Assembly: GCF_013409205.1 (NCBI RefSeq)
Contig: NZ_JACCAE010000001.1
Coordinates: forward strand, 2,728,001 to 2,792,000
DNA length: 64,000 nucleotides
Origin: Janibacter cremeus
GTDB lineage: Bacteria > Actinomycetota > Actinomycetes > Actinomycetales > Dermatophilaceae
Direction: 5' to 3'
In this document: positions 41,207 to 49,673 of the stretch, piece after piece
How positions within the stretch are numbered: the stretch's first letter is position 1
How the letters are laid out: every line of letters begins with the position of its first letter
Program-made: the position numbers and the translations under genes
Notes under the pieces: generated by a model
Told to the model about the DNA's origin: nothing
What the model saw: the letters and a program-made list of their open reading frames with translations, nothing else
Databases searched by the model: none

Positions 41207-41481
41207 GCGTGGTCCTCGTCGTTGATCGTGGTCAGGAAGTCCCGGATGCGTTGGACCGACCCGGGGTCAACATCCATCCCGCCCGACCACAGCGACAGCG
41301 CCCGGTGCAGCGTCCGGTGCTCGGCGACGACCCGCGTGCACCGTGCGCAGGTGGCCAGGTGCCCCTCGAGGCGCGAGATCTCCCCGGGCGTCAGGGGTGC
41401 AGCGGGGTCGGCATCGAGATAGCGCTGGATACGGCGGGCGGACCAGTGGCAGGTCAGCATCTGCCGCAGGGTCCCTGTCAT
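41203..41481 (-). CDS. Zinc-binding anti-sigma factor (zf-HC2)
   Basis: A 92-residue protein with the HxxxCxxC motif in RLEGHLATCARCTRVVAEH, the ZAS anti-sigma zinc site. It has no membrane helix, so it is a soluble, RsrA-like type. The start ATG 41481 overlaps the sigma gene stop by 4 bases. Its stop overlaps the flavoprotein start by 4 bases, tying sigma, anti-sigma and flavoprotein in one operon. Redox sensing through the zinc cysteines is plausible. Confidence 0.9.
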   Translation of the reverse strand: MTGTLRQMLTCHWSARRIQRYLDADPAAPLTPGEISRLEGHLATCARCTRVVAEHRTLHRALSLWSGGMDVDPGSVQRIRDFLTTINDEDHA

Positions 41482-42041
41482 GACAGGCCTCCTCGAACGA
41501 GTGAGCTGGACCTCAGCGACGTGCGCACGCGCTGGCGTGCCCGGCTCAGGCGAGACATCACCGTGCCCACGGGGACCCCCATGATCGCGGCGGTCTCGCC
41601 GTAGCTGAGGTCGTGGACGTCGACGAGGATGAGCGCCGCCCGAAATCGGGGGTCGAGCGCGCGGATGGCGGCCGCCAGGTCCTCGTGCAGCCGTTGGTCG
41701 ACGAAACTGTCCTCGGCGCTGGGCAGTTCCGAGCGTCCGAACGCCGGCTGTGCGGCGCGGATGAGTTCCCAGTCCCCGATGGTGCCCGGCCGTTGCCGAC
41801 GGTGCATGTTGGCGTTCGTATGACGCAGGATCGTCAGCAGCCACGCCCGTGGATGCCTGCCGTCGAAGCGGTCGACAGCCCGGTACGCGCGCAGCAACGT
41901 CTCCTGGACCAGGTCCTCGGCGTCCGCCCGATTCGCGGTGATGGACTGCGCCACCCGCAGCAGTACCTCGATCTCGGGCTCCACCCACTCGCGGAAGCGG
42001 GCCTTGCGAGGCGCGCTGTCCTGGGGCTGGGAGTCATTCAC
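41478..42041 (-). CDS. ECF RNA polymerase sigma factor
   Basis: A 187-residue sigma-70 family factor with region 2 (RVAQSITANRADAEDLVQET, then AWLLTILRHTNANMHRR) and region 4 (RFRAALILVDVHDLSYGETA, then GVPVGTVMSRLSRARQRVR). It is followed by its likely anti-sigma factor. The family places it near the SigR/SigH-like soluble-ZAS groups. Candidate targets are its own operon and the neighbouring lipid/flavoprotein genes (inference). Confidence 0.93.
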   Translation of the reverse strand: MNDSQPQDSAPRKARFREWVEPEIEVLLRVAQSITANRADAEDLVQETLLRAYRAVDRFDGRHPRAWLLTILRHTNANMHRRQRPGTIGDWELIRAAQPAFGRSELPSAEDSFVDQRLHEDLAAAIRALDPRFRAALILVDVHDLSYGETAAIMGVPVGTVMSRLSRARQRVRTSLRSSSLVRGGLS

Positions 42042-42107
42042 GACTGGGTAACCCCCTGGGAGTGGCGTTCCTTCCCGGTCTGCCGGACCGGTGCGTCAGG
42101 GTCGTGT

Positions 42108-43193
42108 TCATCGCAGTCGATACATCGTCAGCCACCGCTCATCGATGCGGCGCTTGAGCCGGAGCACGCCAGCGCCGTACCACCACCAGCGTCCTCGGAC
42201 GGCGAGGCCCACACCGCCACCGAGGTCGAGGATGGAGAGCGCGCGACGTCGTGGTGTGTACTGCGGCAGGTCGCGGTCATGGATCCGAGCGAGCAGGCTC
42301 TGGTGCAGCACCGGTCCCTGACGCACTCCGTGGACCCCGAGCCGTGGCAGCGGGCGGGGGAGGAACTGGGCGCAGTCGCCCACGGCATAGATCTCATCGC
42401 GATGCGTGTGCTGGAGGGTCGCACGAACCGGTACGCCGCGCTCATCACCGAGTCCCCACTCCTCGAGCACGGGGGGCGCTGACAGTCCAGTGGCCAGGAC
42501 CGCGACGTCGTGTGCGATCTCGCACCCGTGGGCGCAGACCAGGCCTCGCTCGCCGATCTCCTGCACGAGGCACCCGGTGTGGATGGCCACGCCCCGCCGC
42601 GCGAGGACACGCAGCACCCGTTCGCGGGCTCCGGGGGGCAGGTCCGCGCCGATGGCGGGGCCGGACTCGACGAGCCGGACCCGACCCACACCCCACCGGG
42701 TCGCCAGTTGGGCGGCCAGCTCGATGCCGGTAGCGCCCCCGCCGACGATCGTGACGGTGGTCGCAGAGCGGGTCGACTCCTGCAGGCGGGCATCCAGAGC
42801 CATCAGAGCGGCCAGAGGTTTCACGCGCACGACGCTGGGATGAACCCGCATGCCCTGCGGCGAGACGACGCTGCCGATGTTGAGCGAGAGCGCGTCATAG
42901 GCCAGCTGGGCGCCATCCGCGCCCGTGGCGATCCGACGGACCGGGTCGAGGCTGAGCAACCTGCCCTCGTGGAAGTTCACTCCGGTCGAGCCGGCGAGGG
43001 CCCGCACATCCACTCTCCCCGCACCGCGAGGCAGACCACCGACGGCCATCGCCGAGGCAACTCCGCTGTAGTCGAAGTACCGCGGCGCCAGCAGATGGAT
43101 CTCGTATCCTGCGGCAGCAAGTTCGTCGGCGCGCCTGATCAAGTGAAGGTGCGCATGACCCGCGCCCACCAGGAGTGCCTTCGTCGTTGCCAT
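42108..43193 (-). CDS. NADH dehydrogenase-like (NDH-2 type) FAD/NAD oxidoreductase
   Basis: A 361-residue flavoprotein. FAD site KALLVGAGHAHLHLIRRADE, NAD site TVTIVGGGATGIELAAQLAT, and the C-terminal FAD contact YAVGDCAQF. It resembles the pyridine nucleotide-disulphide oxidoreductases of the NDH-2/SQR group. It lacks an obvious C-terminal amphipathic membrane anchor, though the tail is basic with WWWYGAGVLRLKRRI. I chose ATG 43193; the upstream frame is not family-like. Placed just upstream of the ECF operon in the same direction. Confidence 0.85.
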   Translation of the reverse strand: MATTKALLVGAGHAHLHLIRRADELAAAGYEIHLLAPRYFDYSGVASAMAVGGLPRGAGRVDVRALAGSTGVNFHEGRLLSLDPVRRIATGADGAQLAYDALSLNIGSVVSPQGMRVHPSVVRVKPLAALMALDARLQESTRSATTVTIVGGGATGIELAAQLATRWGVGRVRLVESGPAIGADLPPGARERVLRVLARRGVAIHTGCLVQEIGERGLVCAHGCEIAHDVAVLATGLSAPPVLEEWGLGDERGVPVRATLQHTHRDEIYAVGDCAQFLPRPLPRLGVHGVRQGPVLHQSLLARIHDRDLPQYTPRRRALSILDLGGGVGLAVRGRWWWYGAGVLRLKRRIDERWLTMYRLR

Positions 43194-43270
43194 GCACGTG
43201 ATCCTGACACCACGTGCCACGGCGCGCAGCGGATTCCGGGAGGACGCGTCGCGCTGGATAAGGTGTGCGC

Positions 43271-44989
43271 ATGGGCGAGATGACGACGGGACCGGTCGAC
43301 CTCGACGGCATGCTCGCGCGGGTCTCGGCGCTTCGTGACGAGGTCGAGCGCAGTGACCTCCCCCTCGACCTCGCGTCCACACGCGAAGCGCGCCGGGAGC
43401 GCGCCGCGCTCCTCGACCAGCTCGACGACTACGTCATCCCGCGGCTGTCCTCGATCGATGCGCCTCTGCTCGCCGTGGTCGGCGGATCGACTGGTGCGGG
43501 CAAGTCGACGCTGATCAACTCCATCCTCCGCCGCGAGGTCTCCCGCTCCGGCGTGCTCCGGCCGACCACGACCAGCCCCGTACTCATCCACCACCCCGAT
43601 GACGAGCCGTGGTTCCGCGACGGGCGGGTCCTCCCTTCGCTCGCCCGCGTCACCGGGGGCGACGCCGAGCCCCAGCCGGGCACCGTGCGCCTGGAGCCCT
43701 CCGAGGACCTCCCGTCCGGGATGGCGATCCTGGACGCACCGGACATCGACTCCGTCGTCTCCGCCAACCGCGAGATGGCCGCCCAGCTCCTGGCCGCCGC
43801 CGACCTGTGGCTCTTCGTCACGACGGCGGCGCGCTACGCCGACGCCATCCCGTGGCGGTTGCTGCGCCAGGCCTGCGACCGGGGGACCGCCGTGGCGATC
43901 GTCCTGGACCGCGTCGACCGCCCGGGGATGGACGAGGTGCGCTCCCACCTGATCGAGATGCTGCGCGAGCAGGGGATGGGCACCTCGCCGGTCTTCACGG
44001 TTCCCGAGGCCGAGCTCGACGCCTGGGGATTCATCCCGGAGGCGGACATCGCCCGGGTCCACGGCTGGCTCACCGCGCTCGCCGGCGACCAGAAGGCCCG
44101 CAGCATCATCGTCCGCCAGACGCTCGAGGGTGCCCTGCGCTCCCTCGACGGCCGGCTCGACGCACTCGTGGGGGCCACCCGAGCCCAGCGAGAGGAGGTC
44201 GGCGGTCTGGCCAAGGTCGCCTACGACGCCTACGACCGCGCCGAGGAGGGCGTCACCGAGGGGATGGCGGACGGGCAGCTCCTGCGCGGCGAGGTCCTGG
44301 CCCGGTGGCAGGAGTTCGTCGGCACCGGTGAGTTCTTCCGCAAGGTGGAGAAGGGAGTCGCCAGGATCCGCGACCGCGTCACCGCCTCGGTGCGTGGCCC
44401 GGAGCCGACCGCCGAGCTCGACGAGGCACTGCAGACCGGCGTCTCGGCCCTGCTGCTGGCCGAGGCCGACACTGCCGCGGCGACGGTCGCGCGCACCTGG
44501 CGGGGCACGGAGGCCGGCCCCATCGTGCTCGACGAGCACCCCGGACTGGCCCGGTCCTCGCGTGGCATCGAGGAGGACGTCGAGCGACTCGTGCGGGACT
44601 GGCAGGGGGACGTGCTCGACATCGTCCGGTCCGAGGGGGCCAATCGCCGCACCAACGCGCGGGTCGCCGCCTACGGCGTCAACGGCATCGGCCTGTTCCT
44701 CATGCTCGTCTCCTTCGCCCACACCGGTGGCGTACTCGTCGCCCCCGAGGTCGCGATCGCCGGTGGGACCACCGCCCTGGCGCAGAAGGTGCTGGAGGCG
44801 ATCTTCGGCGACCAGGCCGTGCGCGAGATGGCCGTGAAGGCCCGCACGCTACTCCTCGAGCGCGTCGACGACCTCTTCACGGGCGAGCGCGGGCGTTACA
44901 CCGAGGTGACGGGCGATCTGACCGTCAGCGAGGCCCAGATCCGGCGCCTGCAGAAGGCCGTCACCGCCGTCGAGGAGGGTCTGCGATGA
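43271..44989 (+). CDS. Dynamin-like GTPase, first of a pair
   Basis: A 572-residue large GTPase. G1 is VVGGSTGAGKSTLINSILRR, G2 is near RPTTTSPVLIHH, G3 is ILDAPDIDSV, and G4 is IVLDRVDRPG. A long helical middle/stalk follows, then a short hydrophobic patch (NGIGLFLMLVSFAHTGGVLV) that could insert in membrane, and a helical C-terminus. The start is ATG 43271; GTG 43265 is possible. The stop overlaps the next GTPase gene by 4 bases. Paired bacterial dynamin-like proteins act in membrane remodelling or division, for example DynA/DynB in Streptomyces. The pairing supports such a role. Confidence 0.83.
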   Translation: MGEMTTGPVDLDGMLARVSALRDEVERSDLPLDLASTREARRERAALLDQLDDYVIPRLSSIDAPLLAVVGGSTGAGKSTLINSILRREVSRSGVLRPTTTSPVLIHHPDDEPWFRDGRVLPSLARVTGGDAEPQPGTVRLEPSEDLPSGMAILDAPDIDSVVSANREMAAQLLAAADLWLFVTTAARYADAIPWRLLRQACDRGTAVAIVLDRVDRPGMDEVRSHLIEMLREQGMGTSPVFTVPEAELDAWGFIPEADIARVHGWLTALAGDQKARSIIVRQTLEGALRSLDGRLDALVGATRAQREEVGGLAKVAYDAYDRAEEGVTEGMADGQLLRGEVLARWQEFVGTGEFFRKVEKGVARIRDRVTASVRGPEPTAELDEALQTGVSALLLAEADTAAATVARTWRGTEAGPIVLDEHPGLARSSRGIEEDVERLVRDWQGDVLDIVRSEGANRRTNARVAAYGVNGIGLFLMLVSFAHTGGVLVAPEVAIAGGTTALAQKVLEAIFGDQAVREMAVKARTLLLERVDDLFTGERGRYTEVTGDLTVSEAQIRRLQKAVTAVEEGLR

Positions 44990-46638
44990 GCCCACTGCCC
45001 TCCCTTCGTCGCAAGGACGGCGCCCCGCTCGCCGCGGAGGAGATCTCCGCCAGGGTTGACGCGCTCTCTCGGGCACTGCGGGCAGGCGGTGCCCGCCTCG
45101 AGCCCGGGCCGGCCGCGCGGGCACGGGAAGTCCTGGGCAAGGTCTCGGAGCGCAGCTCCCTCGTCGGGGGGCACACGGTCGTCGCCCTGGCCGGGGCGAC
45201 CGGGTCCGGCAAGTCCTCCCTCTTCAACGCCATGATCGGGGCGGACGTCGCCACCGTCGGCCTGCGTCGCCCCACGACCTCCACACCGACCGCAGCAGTG
45301 TGGGGTGACGAACCGGCCGGCGAGCTGCTCGACTGGCTGTCCGTCGGCTCCCGCCACCAGGTCCCGACGGCAGACGACGGTCCGGACGGCCTCGTGCTCG
45401 TCGACCTGCCCGACTTCGACTCCCGGGAGGAGTCCAACCGGCGGGAGGCGCGCCGGGTCCTGGAGCTCGTCGATGTCTTCGTCTGGGTCACGGACCCGCA
45501 GAAGTACGCGGACTCCGTCCTGCACGACGACTACGTCGGGGTGCTGCGCGATTACGGCGCGGTCACCCTCGTCGTCCTCAACCAGATCGACCGTCTGCCG
45601 CAGGGCGGGCAGGAGCAGATCACCGCCCACCTCACCCAGCTGCTCGAGCGCGACGGGCTGGAGCGCCACGATGTCATCGGCACCTCGACCGTCACCGGGG
45701 CCGGGATCGACGAGTTGCGTACGCACTTGGAGGGAGCCGTGGCGCACGCTGACGCTGTCCGGCACCGGCTGGCCGCGGACCTGCGTACCGCTGCCGACGG
45801 GCTGGGCGACTCCGTCGCGGACGTGGACGCCGGCGTCCCTGATCGCGCTCGCGATGAGCTCGTCGACGCCCTGTGCCGCAGCGCCGGCGTCCCGACCGTC
45901 GTGGATGCCGTCGCCCGCGACTACCGCCTCGAGTCGTGGGCGCGCACGGGCTGGCCCTTCACACGGTGGATCCGGGCCTTCCGCCCGGCGCCGTTGAAAC
46001 GGCTGCGACTCGACCGTGAGGACGCGGACACCCCCGACATCACCGAGCAGGACATGCGCGCGGTGCTGGGCCGCTCCTCGATCCCTCCGCCCGCGCCGGC
46101 TGCGAGGGCCGCAGTCGACCTCGCCGCGCGACGCATCGGGACCAGCGCGGGCGAGGGATTGCCGACCCGATGGGCGGATGCCGTCGCCGACGCCGCCCGG
46201 CCGGCCGAGCACGACCTCGCCGACACCCTCGACCAGGCCGTGCTCGCGACGTCGCTGCGGGCGCGCAAGCCGCTGTGGTGGCCGCTCTTCGGGGCGCTGC
46301 AGGTCGTCCTCGCCCTGGCCGCAGTGGTCGGCCTGGTCTGGCTCTTCGTCATCGCAGCGGCCGCATGGCTGCAGCTGCCCGAGATCCCGACCGTCGATGT
46401 CGGACCCTTCGCCGCACCCTTCCTGCTGCTCGCCGGTGGGTTGCTCGCCGGTCTGCTCCTCGCCGCACTGTCGCGGTGGCTGGCCAGTGCCGGGGCCCGT
46501 CGGCGCGCTGCCGTGATCAGGGGTCGACTGCGTGAGTCCATCGGCTCGGTGGCCGACGAGCACGTCGTCGAGCCGGTACACCGAGTGCTCTCCGAGCACG
46601 CGGACACCCGCTCGGACCTGCGCCGCGTCCTGGGCTGA
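44986..46638 (+). CDS. Dynamin-like / YfjP-type GTPase with two membrane helices
   Basis: A 550-residue GTPase: G1 VALAGATGSGKSSLFNAMIG, G2 RRPTTSTPTAAVWG, G3 LVLVDLPDFDSREESN, G4 LVVLNQIDRLP. Two adjacent membrane helices lie around residues 428-487 (LQVVLALAAVVGLVWLFVI and FLLLAGGLLAGLLLAALSRW). This anchors it in the membrane as a partner for the preceding GTPase. The start ATG 44986 overlaps the previous stop (ATGA). The two probably form a hetero-oligomer. Confidence 0.85.
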   Translation: MSPLPSLRRKDGAPLAAEEISARVDALSRALRAGGARLEPGPAARAREVLGKVSERSSLVGGHTVVALAGATGSGKSSLFNAMIGADVATVGLRRPTTSTPTAAVWGDEPAGELLDWLSVGSRHQVPTADDGPDGLVLVDLPDFDSREESNRREARRVLELVDVFVWVTDPQKYADSVLHDDYVGVLRDYGAVTLVVLNQIDRLPQGGQEQITAHLTQLLERDGLERHDVIGTSTVTGAGIDELRTHLEGAVAHADAVRHRLAADLRTAADGLGDSVADVDAGVPDRARDELVDALCRSAGVPTVVDAVARDYRLESWARTGWPFTRWIRAFRPAPLKRLRLDREDADTPDITEQDMRAVLGRSSIPPPAPAARAAVDLAARRIGTSAGEGLPTRWADAVADAARPAEHDLADTLDQAVLATSLRARKPLWWPLFGALQVVLALAAVVGLVWLFVIAAAAWLQLPEIPTVDVGPFAAPFLLLAGGLLAGLLLAALSRWLASAGARRRAAVIRGRLRESIGSVADEHVVEPVHRVLSEHADTRSDLRRVLG

Positions 46639-46771
46639 GCGTCCACAAGGTCGCCGCGTCCACCGACGCGGTCCACAGCCCCCGGGCGAGGCGTGGTTCC
46701 TTCGCCGCAGGCTCGTGAGGGTGGTTCCCACGAGCCCACCGGCCGAGGTGGGCTGGAGAGAGGATCACGTG

Positions 46772-47317
46772 ATGAATGAGACCGAGCTGACCGTCGCCGG
46801 GCGCCTCGTCGCCGACCCCGAGCACCGCACCACCCGAGCCGGGGTGCAGTTCACGACCTTCCGGCTGGCCACCAATGCTCGTCGACGCAACCGCGAGGGG
46901 GTCTTCATCGACGGCCCGACGAGCTACTACAACGTCGCGACCTACCGCTCGCTGGGGATGAACTCGCACACCTCGCTGCACAAGGGTGATCCGGTGGTCG
47001 TCCGCGGCCGCCTGACGATCAACGACTTCCAGCGAGCCGACGAGTCCTGGGGGTCCTCGGCCGACATCGACGCTTACAGCGTCGGTCACGACCTCACCTT
47101 CGGGACGACCGAGTACGCGAAGTCGGGCCGTGGCAGCGACCCTGCCAAGGAGGCCGCCGGTGAGGGCGGATACACCCGCATGAAGGAGCGGCTCGAGGAG
47201 AGCGACGGTCAGAGCTGGGGGCTGCCCCCGGTGACGGCCGACGCGAAGGGGGAGTCCCCGTCCTTCTCGGGGGCCGTACCCGAGGAGCCGGAGGAGGCGG
47301 AAGCCCTGCCTGCCTGA
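46772..47317 (+). CDS. ssb: Single-stranded DNA-binding protein paralogue
   Basis: A 181-residue OB-fold protein: NETELTVAGRLVADPEHRTT, FTTFRLATNARRRNREGVFI and KGDPVVVRGRLTINDFQ are SSB-like. The usual acidic tip (DDDIPF) is missing; the C-terminus ends EEAEALPA. So it is probably the secondary SSB paralogue seen in actinobacteria (SsbB-type) rather than the housekeeping one. A GGAGAGAGGA ribosome site precedes ATG 46772. Confidence 0.85.
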   Translation: MNETELTVAGRLVADPEHRTTRAGVQFTTFRLATNARRRNREGVFIDGPTSYYNVATYRSLGMNSHTSLHKGDPVVVRGRLTINDFQRADESWGSSADIDAYSVGHDLTFGTTEYAKSGRGSDPAKEAAGEGGYTRMKERLEESDGQSWGLPPVTADAKGESPSFSGAVPEEPEEAEALPA

Positions 47318-47365
47318 GCTGCGGCGCGATTCGGGCATGGGGGCAGGAGTGGATAGCCTGCCTCC

Positions 47366-49048
47366 ATGGCCGACTACATCTACACCATGGTTCGTGCACG
47401 CAAGGCGCACAACGAGAAGGTCATCCTCGATGACGTCTCGATGTCCTTCTACCCCGGGGCCAAGATCGGGATGGTCGGGCCCAACGGGGCCGGCAAGTCG
47501 ACCATCCTGAAGATCATGGCCGGGCTCGACCAGCCGAGCAACGGCGAGGCAAGCCTCAAGCCGGGCGCCACGGTGGGCATCCTGCTGCAGGAGCCGCCGC
47601 TGAACGAGGAGAAGACCGTCCTCGGCAACGTCGAGGAGGGCGCCGGCGAGATCAAGGCCAAGCTCGACCGCTACAACGAGATCTCCGAGGAGATGGCCAA
47701 CCCCGACGCGGACTTCGACGCGCTCATGGCGGAGATGGGCAAGCTCCAGGAGGACATCGACCATGCCGATGCGTGGGACCTGGACTCCCAGCTCGAGCAG
47801 GCGATGGACGCACTGCGCTGCCCGCCCCCGGACGAGGCGGTCACTCACCTCTCCGGAGGTGAGCGCCGCCGCGTCGCGCTGTGCAAGCTCCTCCTGCAGA
47901 AGCCCGACCTGCTGCTCCTCGACGAGCCCACCAACCACCTGGACGCCGAGTCGGTGCTGTGGCTCGAGCAGCACCTCGCAAGCTACCCCGGCGCCGTCCT
48001 TGCCGTCACTCACGACCGGTACTTCATGGACAACGTCGCCCAGTGGATCGCCGAGGTCGACCGCGGCCGGCTCTACCCCTACGAGGGCAACTACTCCACC
48101 TACCTGGAGAAGAAGCAGGAGCGTCTGCAGGTCCAGGGCAAGAAGGACCAGAAGCTCGCCAAGCGACTGCAGTCCGAGCTCGAGTGGGTCCGCTCCAACG
48201 CCAAGGCCCGGCAGACGAAGTCCAAGTCGCGTCTGGCGCGCTACGAGGAGATGGCCGCCGAGGCCGAGCGCACCAAGAAGCTGGACTTCGAGGAGATCCA
48301 GATCCCGCCGGGCCCGCGCCTGGGCAGCAAGGTCATCGAGGTCGAGGGCCTGAAGAAGGGCTTCGACGAGCGGGTGCTCATCCAGGACCTGTCCTTCAGC
48401 CTGCCGCGCAACGGCATCGTCGGTATCATCGGCCCCAACGGTGTCGGCAAGACCACGCTCTTCAAGACCATCGTGGGCATCGAGGAGCCGGACGCCGGCG
48501 TGGTCGACATCGGCGACTCGGTCCAGCTCTCCTACGTCGACCAGAGCCGTGCGGGCATCGACCCGGAGAAGAACGTCTGGGAGGTCGTCTCCGACGGGCT
48601 CGACTTCATCCAGGTCGGCAATGTCGAGATCCCCTCGCGTGCCTACGTCAGCCAGTTCGGCTTCAAGGGCCCCGACCAGCAGAAGAAGGCCGGTGTGCTC
48701 TCCGGTGGTGAGCGCAACCGTCTCAACCTCGCGCTGACGCTCAAGCAGGGCGGCAACGTGCTGCTGCTCGATGAGCCGACCAACGACCTGGACGTCGAGA
48801 CCCTCGGCTCGCTGGAGAACGCCCTGCTGGAGTTCCCGGGCTGTGCCGTGGTCATCTCCCACGACCGGTGGTTCCTCGACCGCGTCGCGACGCACATCCT
48901 CGCCTACGAGGGCACCGAGGCCGACCCCGCCAAGTGGTACTGGTTCGAGGGCAACTTCGAGGGCTACGAGGCCAACAAGATCGAGCGCCTCGGTGAGGAC
49001 GCCGCGCGGCCGCACCGCGTCACCTATCGTCGCCTCACCCGCGACTGA
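47366..49048 (+). CDS. ettA: Energy-dependent translational throttle protein EttA (ABC-F)
   Basis: A 560-residue ABC-F ATPase with two ABC domains (Walker A GPNGAGKST and GPNGVGKTT; signatures LSGGERRR and LSGGERNR; LLLLDEPTNHLD and LLLDEPTNDLD). A linker (P-site tRNA interaction motif) is rich in charged residues around KARQTKSKSRLARYEE. Length and the C-terminal KWYWFEGNFEGYEANK match EttA. It binds the ribosomal E site and gates entry into elongation according to ATP/ADP. A pentapeptide-repeat gene follows 6 bases later. Confidence 0.95.
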   Translation: MADYIYTMVRARKAHNEKVILDDVSMSFYPGAKIGMVGPNGAGKSTILKIMAGLDQPSNGEASLKPGATVGILLQEPPLNEEKTVLGNVEEGAGEIKAKLDRYNEISEEMANPDADFDALMAEMGKLQEDIDHADAWDLDSQLEQAMDALRCPPPDEAVTHLSGGERRRVALCKLLLQKPDLLLLDEPTNHLDAESVLWLEQHLASYPGAVLAVTHDRYFMDNVAQWIAEVDRGRLYPYEGNYSTYLEKKQERLQVQGKKDQKLAKRLQSELEWVRSNAKARQTKSKSRLARYEEMAAEAERTKKLDFEEIQIPPGPRLGSKVIEVEGLKKGFDERVLIQDLSFSLPRNGIVGIIGPNGVGKTTLFKTIVGIEEPDAGVVDIGDSVQLSYVDQSRAGIDPEKNVWEVVSDGLDFIQVGNVEIPSRAYVSQFGFKGPDQQKKAGVLSGGERNRLNLALTLKQGGNVLLLDEPTNDLDVETLGSLENALLEFPGCAVVISHDRWFLDRVATHILAYEGTEADPAKWYWFEGNFEGYEANKIERLGEDAARPHRVTYRRLTRD

Positions 49049-49054
49049 AAGTCG

Positions 49055-49660
49055 ATGCGTTCTCTGGCCGACCAGATCAACGGCCGCTCGAGCATCGTCG
49101 ACGAGGTGCTCACCGGGAGTCTCGAGGACGGCGAACGACTCGCCGACGTCGAGCTCGTCGGGTGCACGCTGCGCGATGCGAGTTGGGCAGGTGCGCAGCT
49201 GTCCGGGGTCCGCTTCGAGCAGTGCACCGTCGAGCGGGTCGACCTCTCGCGGGTGAGCCTGCCCGACAGCGTCCTCGACGGGTGCACGTTCACCGGGTGC
49301 AAGGCACTGGCCACCTCGTGGTCAACGATGGGCGCGCCCGTGATCTCGCCCCAGCCGTCCACCTGGGCCGACTGCCAGCTGTCGATGGGTAGTTTCAGCG
49401 GTCTTGACCTGACCGGGGCGCGGTTCGAACGGTGCGTGCTCGTGGACGTGGACTTCGACGGGGCGATCCTCACGGACGTCGTGGTCGAGGACTGCTCGCT
49501 GGCCGGCGCCCGCTTCGTGCGGGCCGACCTGCGGGGCGCCGACCTGCGCGGTGCCCGCGACTACGTCATCGACGTGCGTTCCACCCGCGTCGAGGGCCTG
49601 CGGGTCGACCCGGTCGGTGCGCTCGGGCTGCTTGCCCCCTTCGCCATCTCCGTCGAGTGA
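49055..49660 (+). CDS. Pentapeptide-repeat protein
   Basis: A 201-residue protein built of A(D/N)LXX-type pentapeptide repeats, for example RVDLSRVSLPDSVLDGCTFT, GARFERCVLVDVDFDGA and GARFVRADLRGADLRGA. It would form a quadrilateral beta-helix. Relatives include MfpA/Qnr, which protect DNA gyrase, but many have no known role. It follows ettA closely and may be co-transcribed. A cysteine appears in several repeats (C at the pre-central position). Confidence 0.85.
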   Translation: MRSLADQINGRSSIVDEVLTGSLEDGERLADVELVGCTLRDASWAGAQLSGVRFEQCTVERVDLSRVSLPDSVLDGCTFTGCKALATSWSTMGAPVISPQPSTWADCQLSMGSFSGLDLTGARFERCVLVDVDFDGAILTDVVVEDCSLAGARFVRADLRGADLRGARDYVIDVRSTRVEGLRVDPVGALGLLAPFAISVE

Positions 49661-49673
49661 CCGCGGACGGGGA

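Noticed and set aside
42067..42071. GGAAC upstream of the ECF sigma gene as an autoregulated -35 element (also GGAAC at 38331 and GGAAT on the minus strand near 43240)
   Set aside because: The motif is short, and I could not find a consistent -10 partner at a common spacing in the three places.
43139..44722. 527-codon minus-strand frame
   Set aside because: It is antisense to the first dynamin-like GTPase, has low-complexity Ala/Gly/Arg/Val content and no motif.
46517..49015. 832-codon open frame on the minus strand
   Set aside because: It is the antisense shadow of ettA and neighbours, created by high GC in the third codon position. The plus strand carries a clear ABC-F protein.
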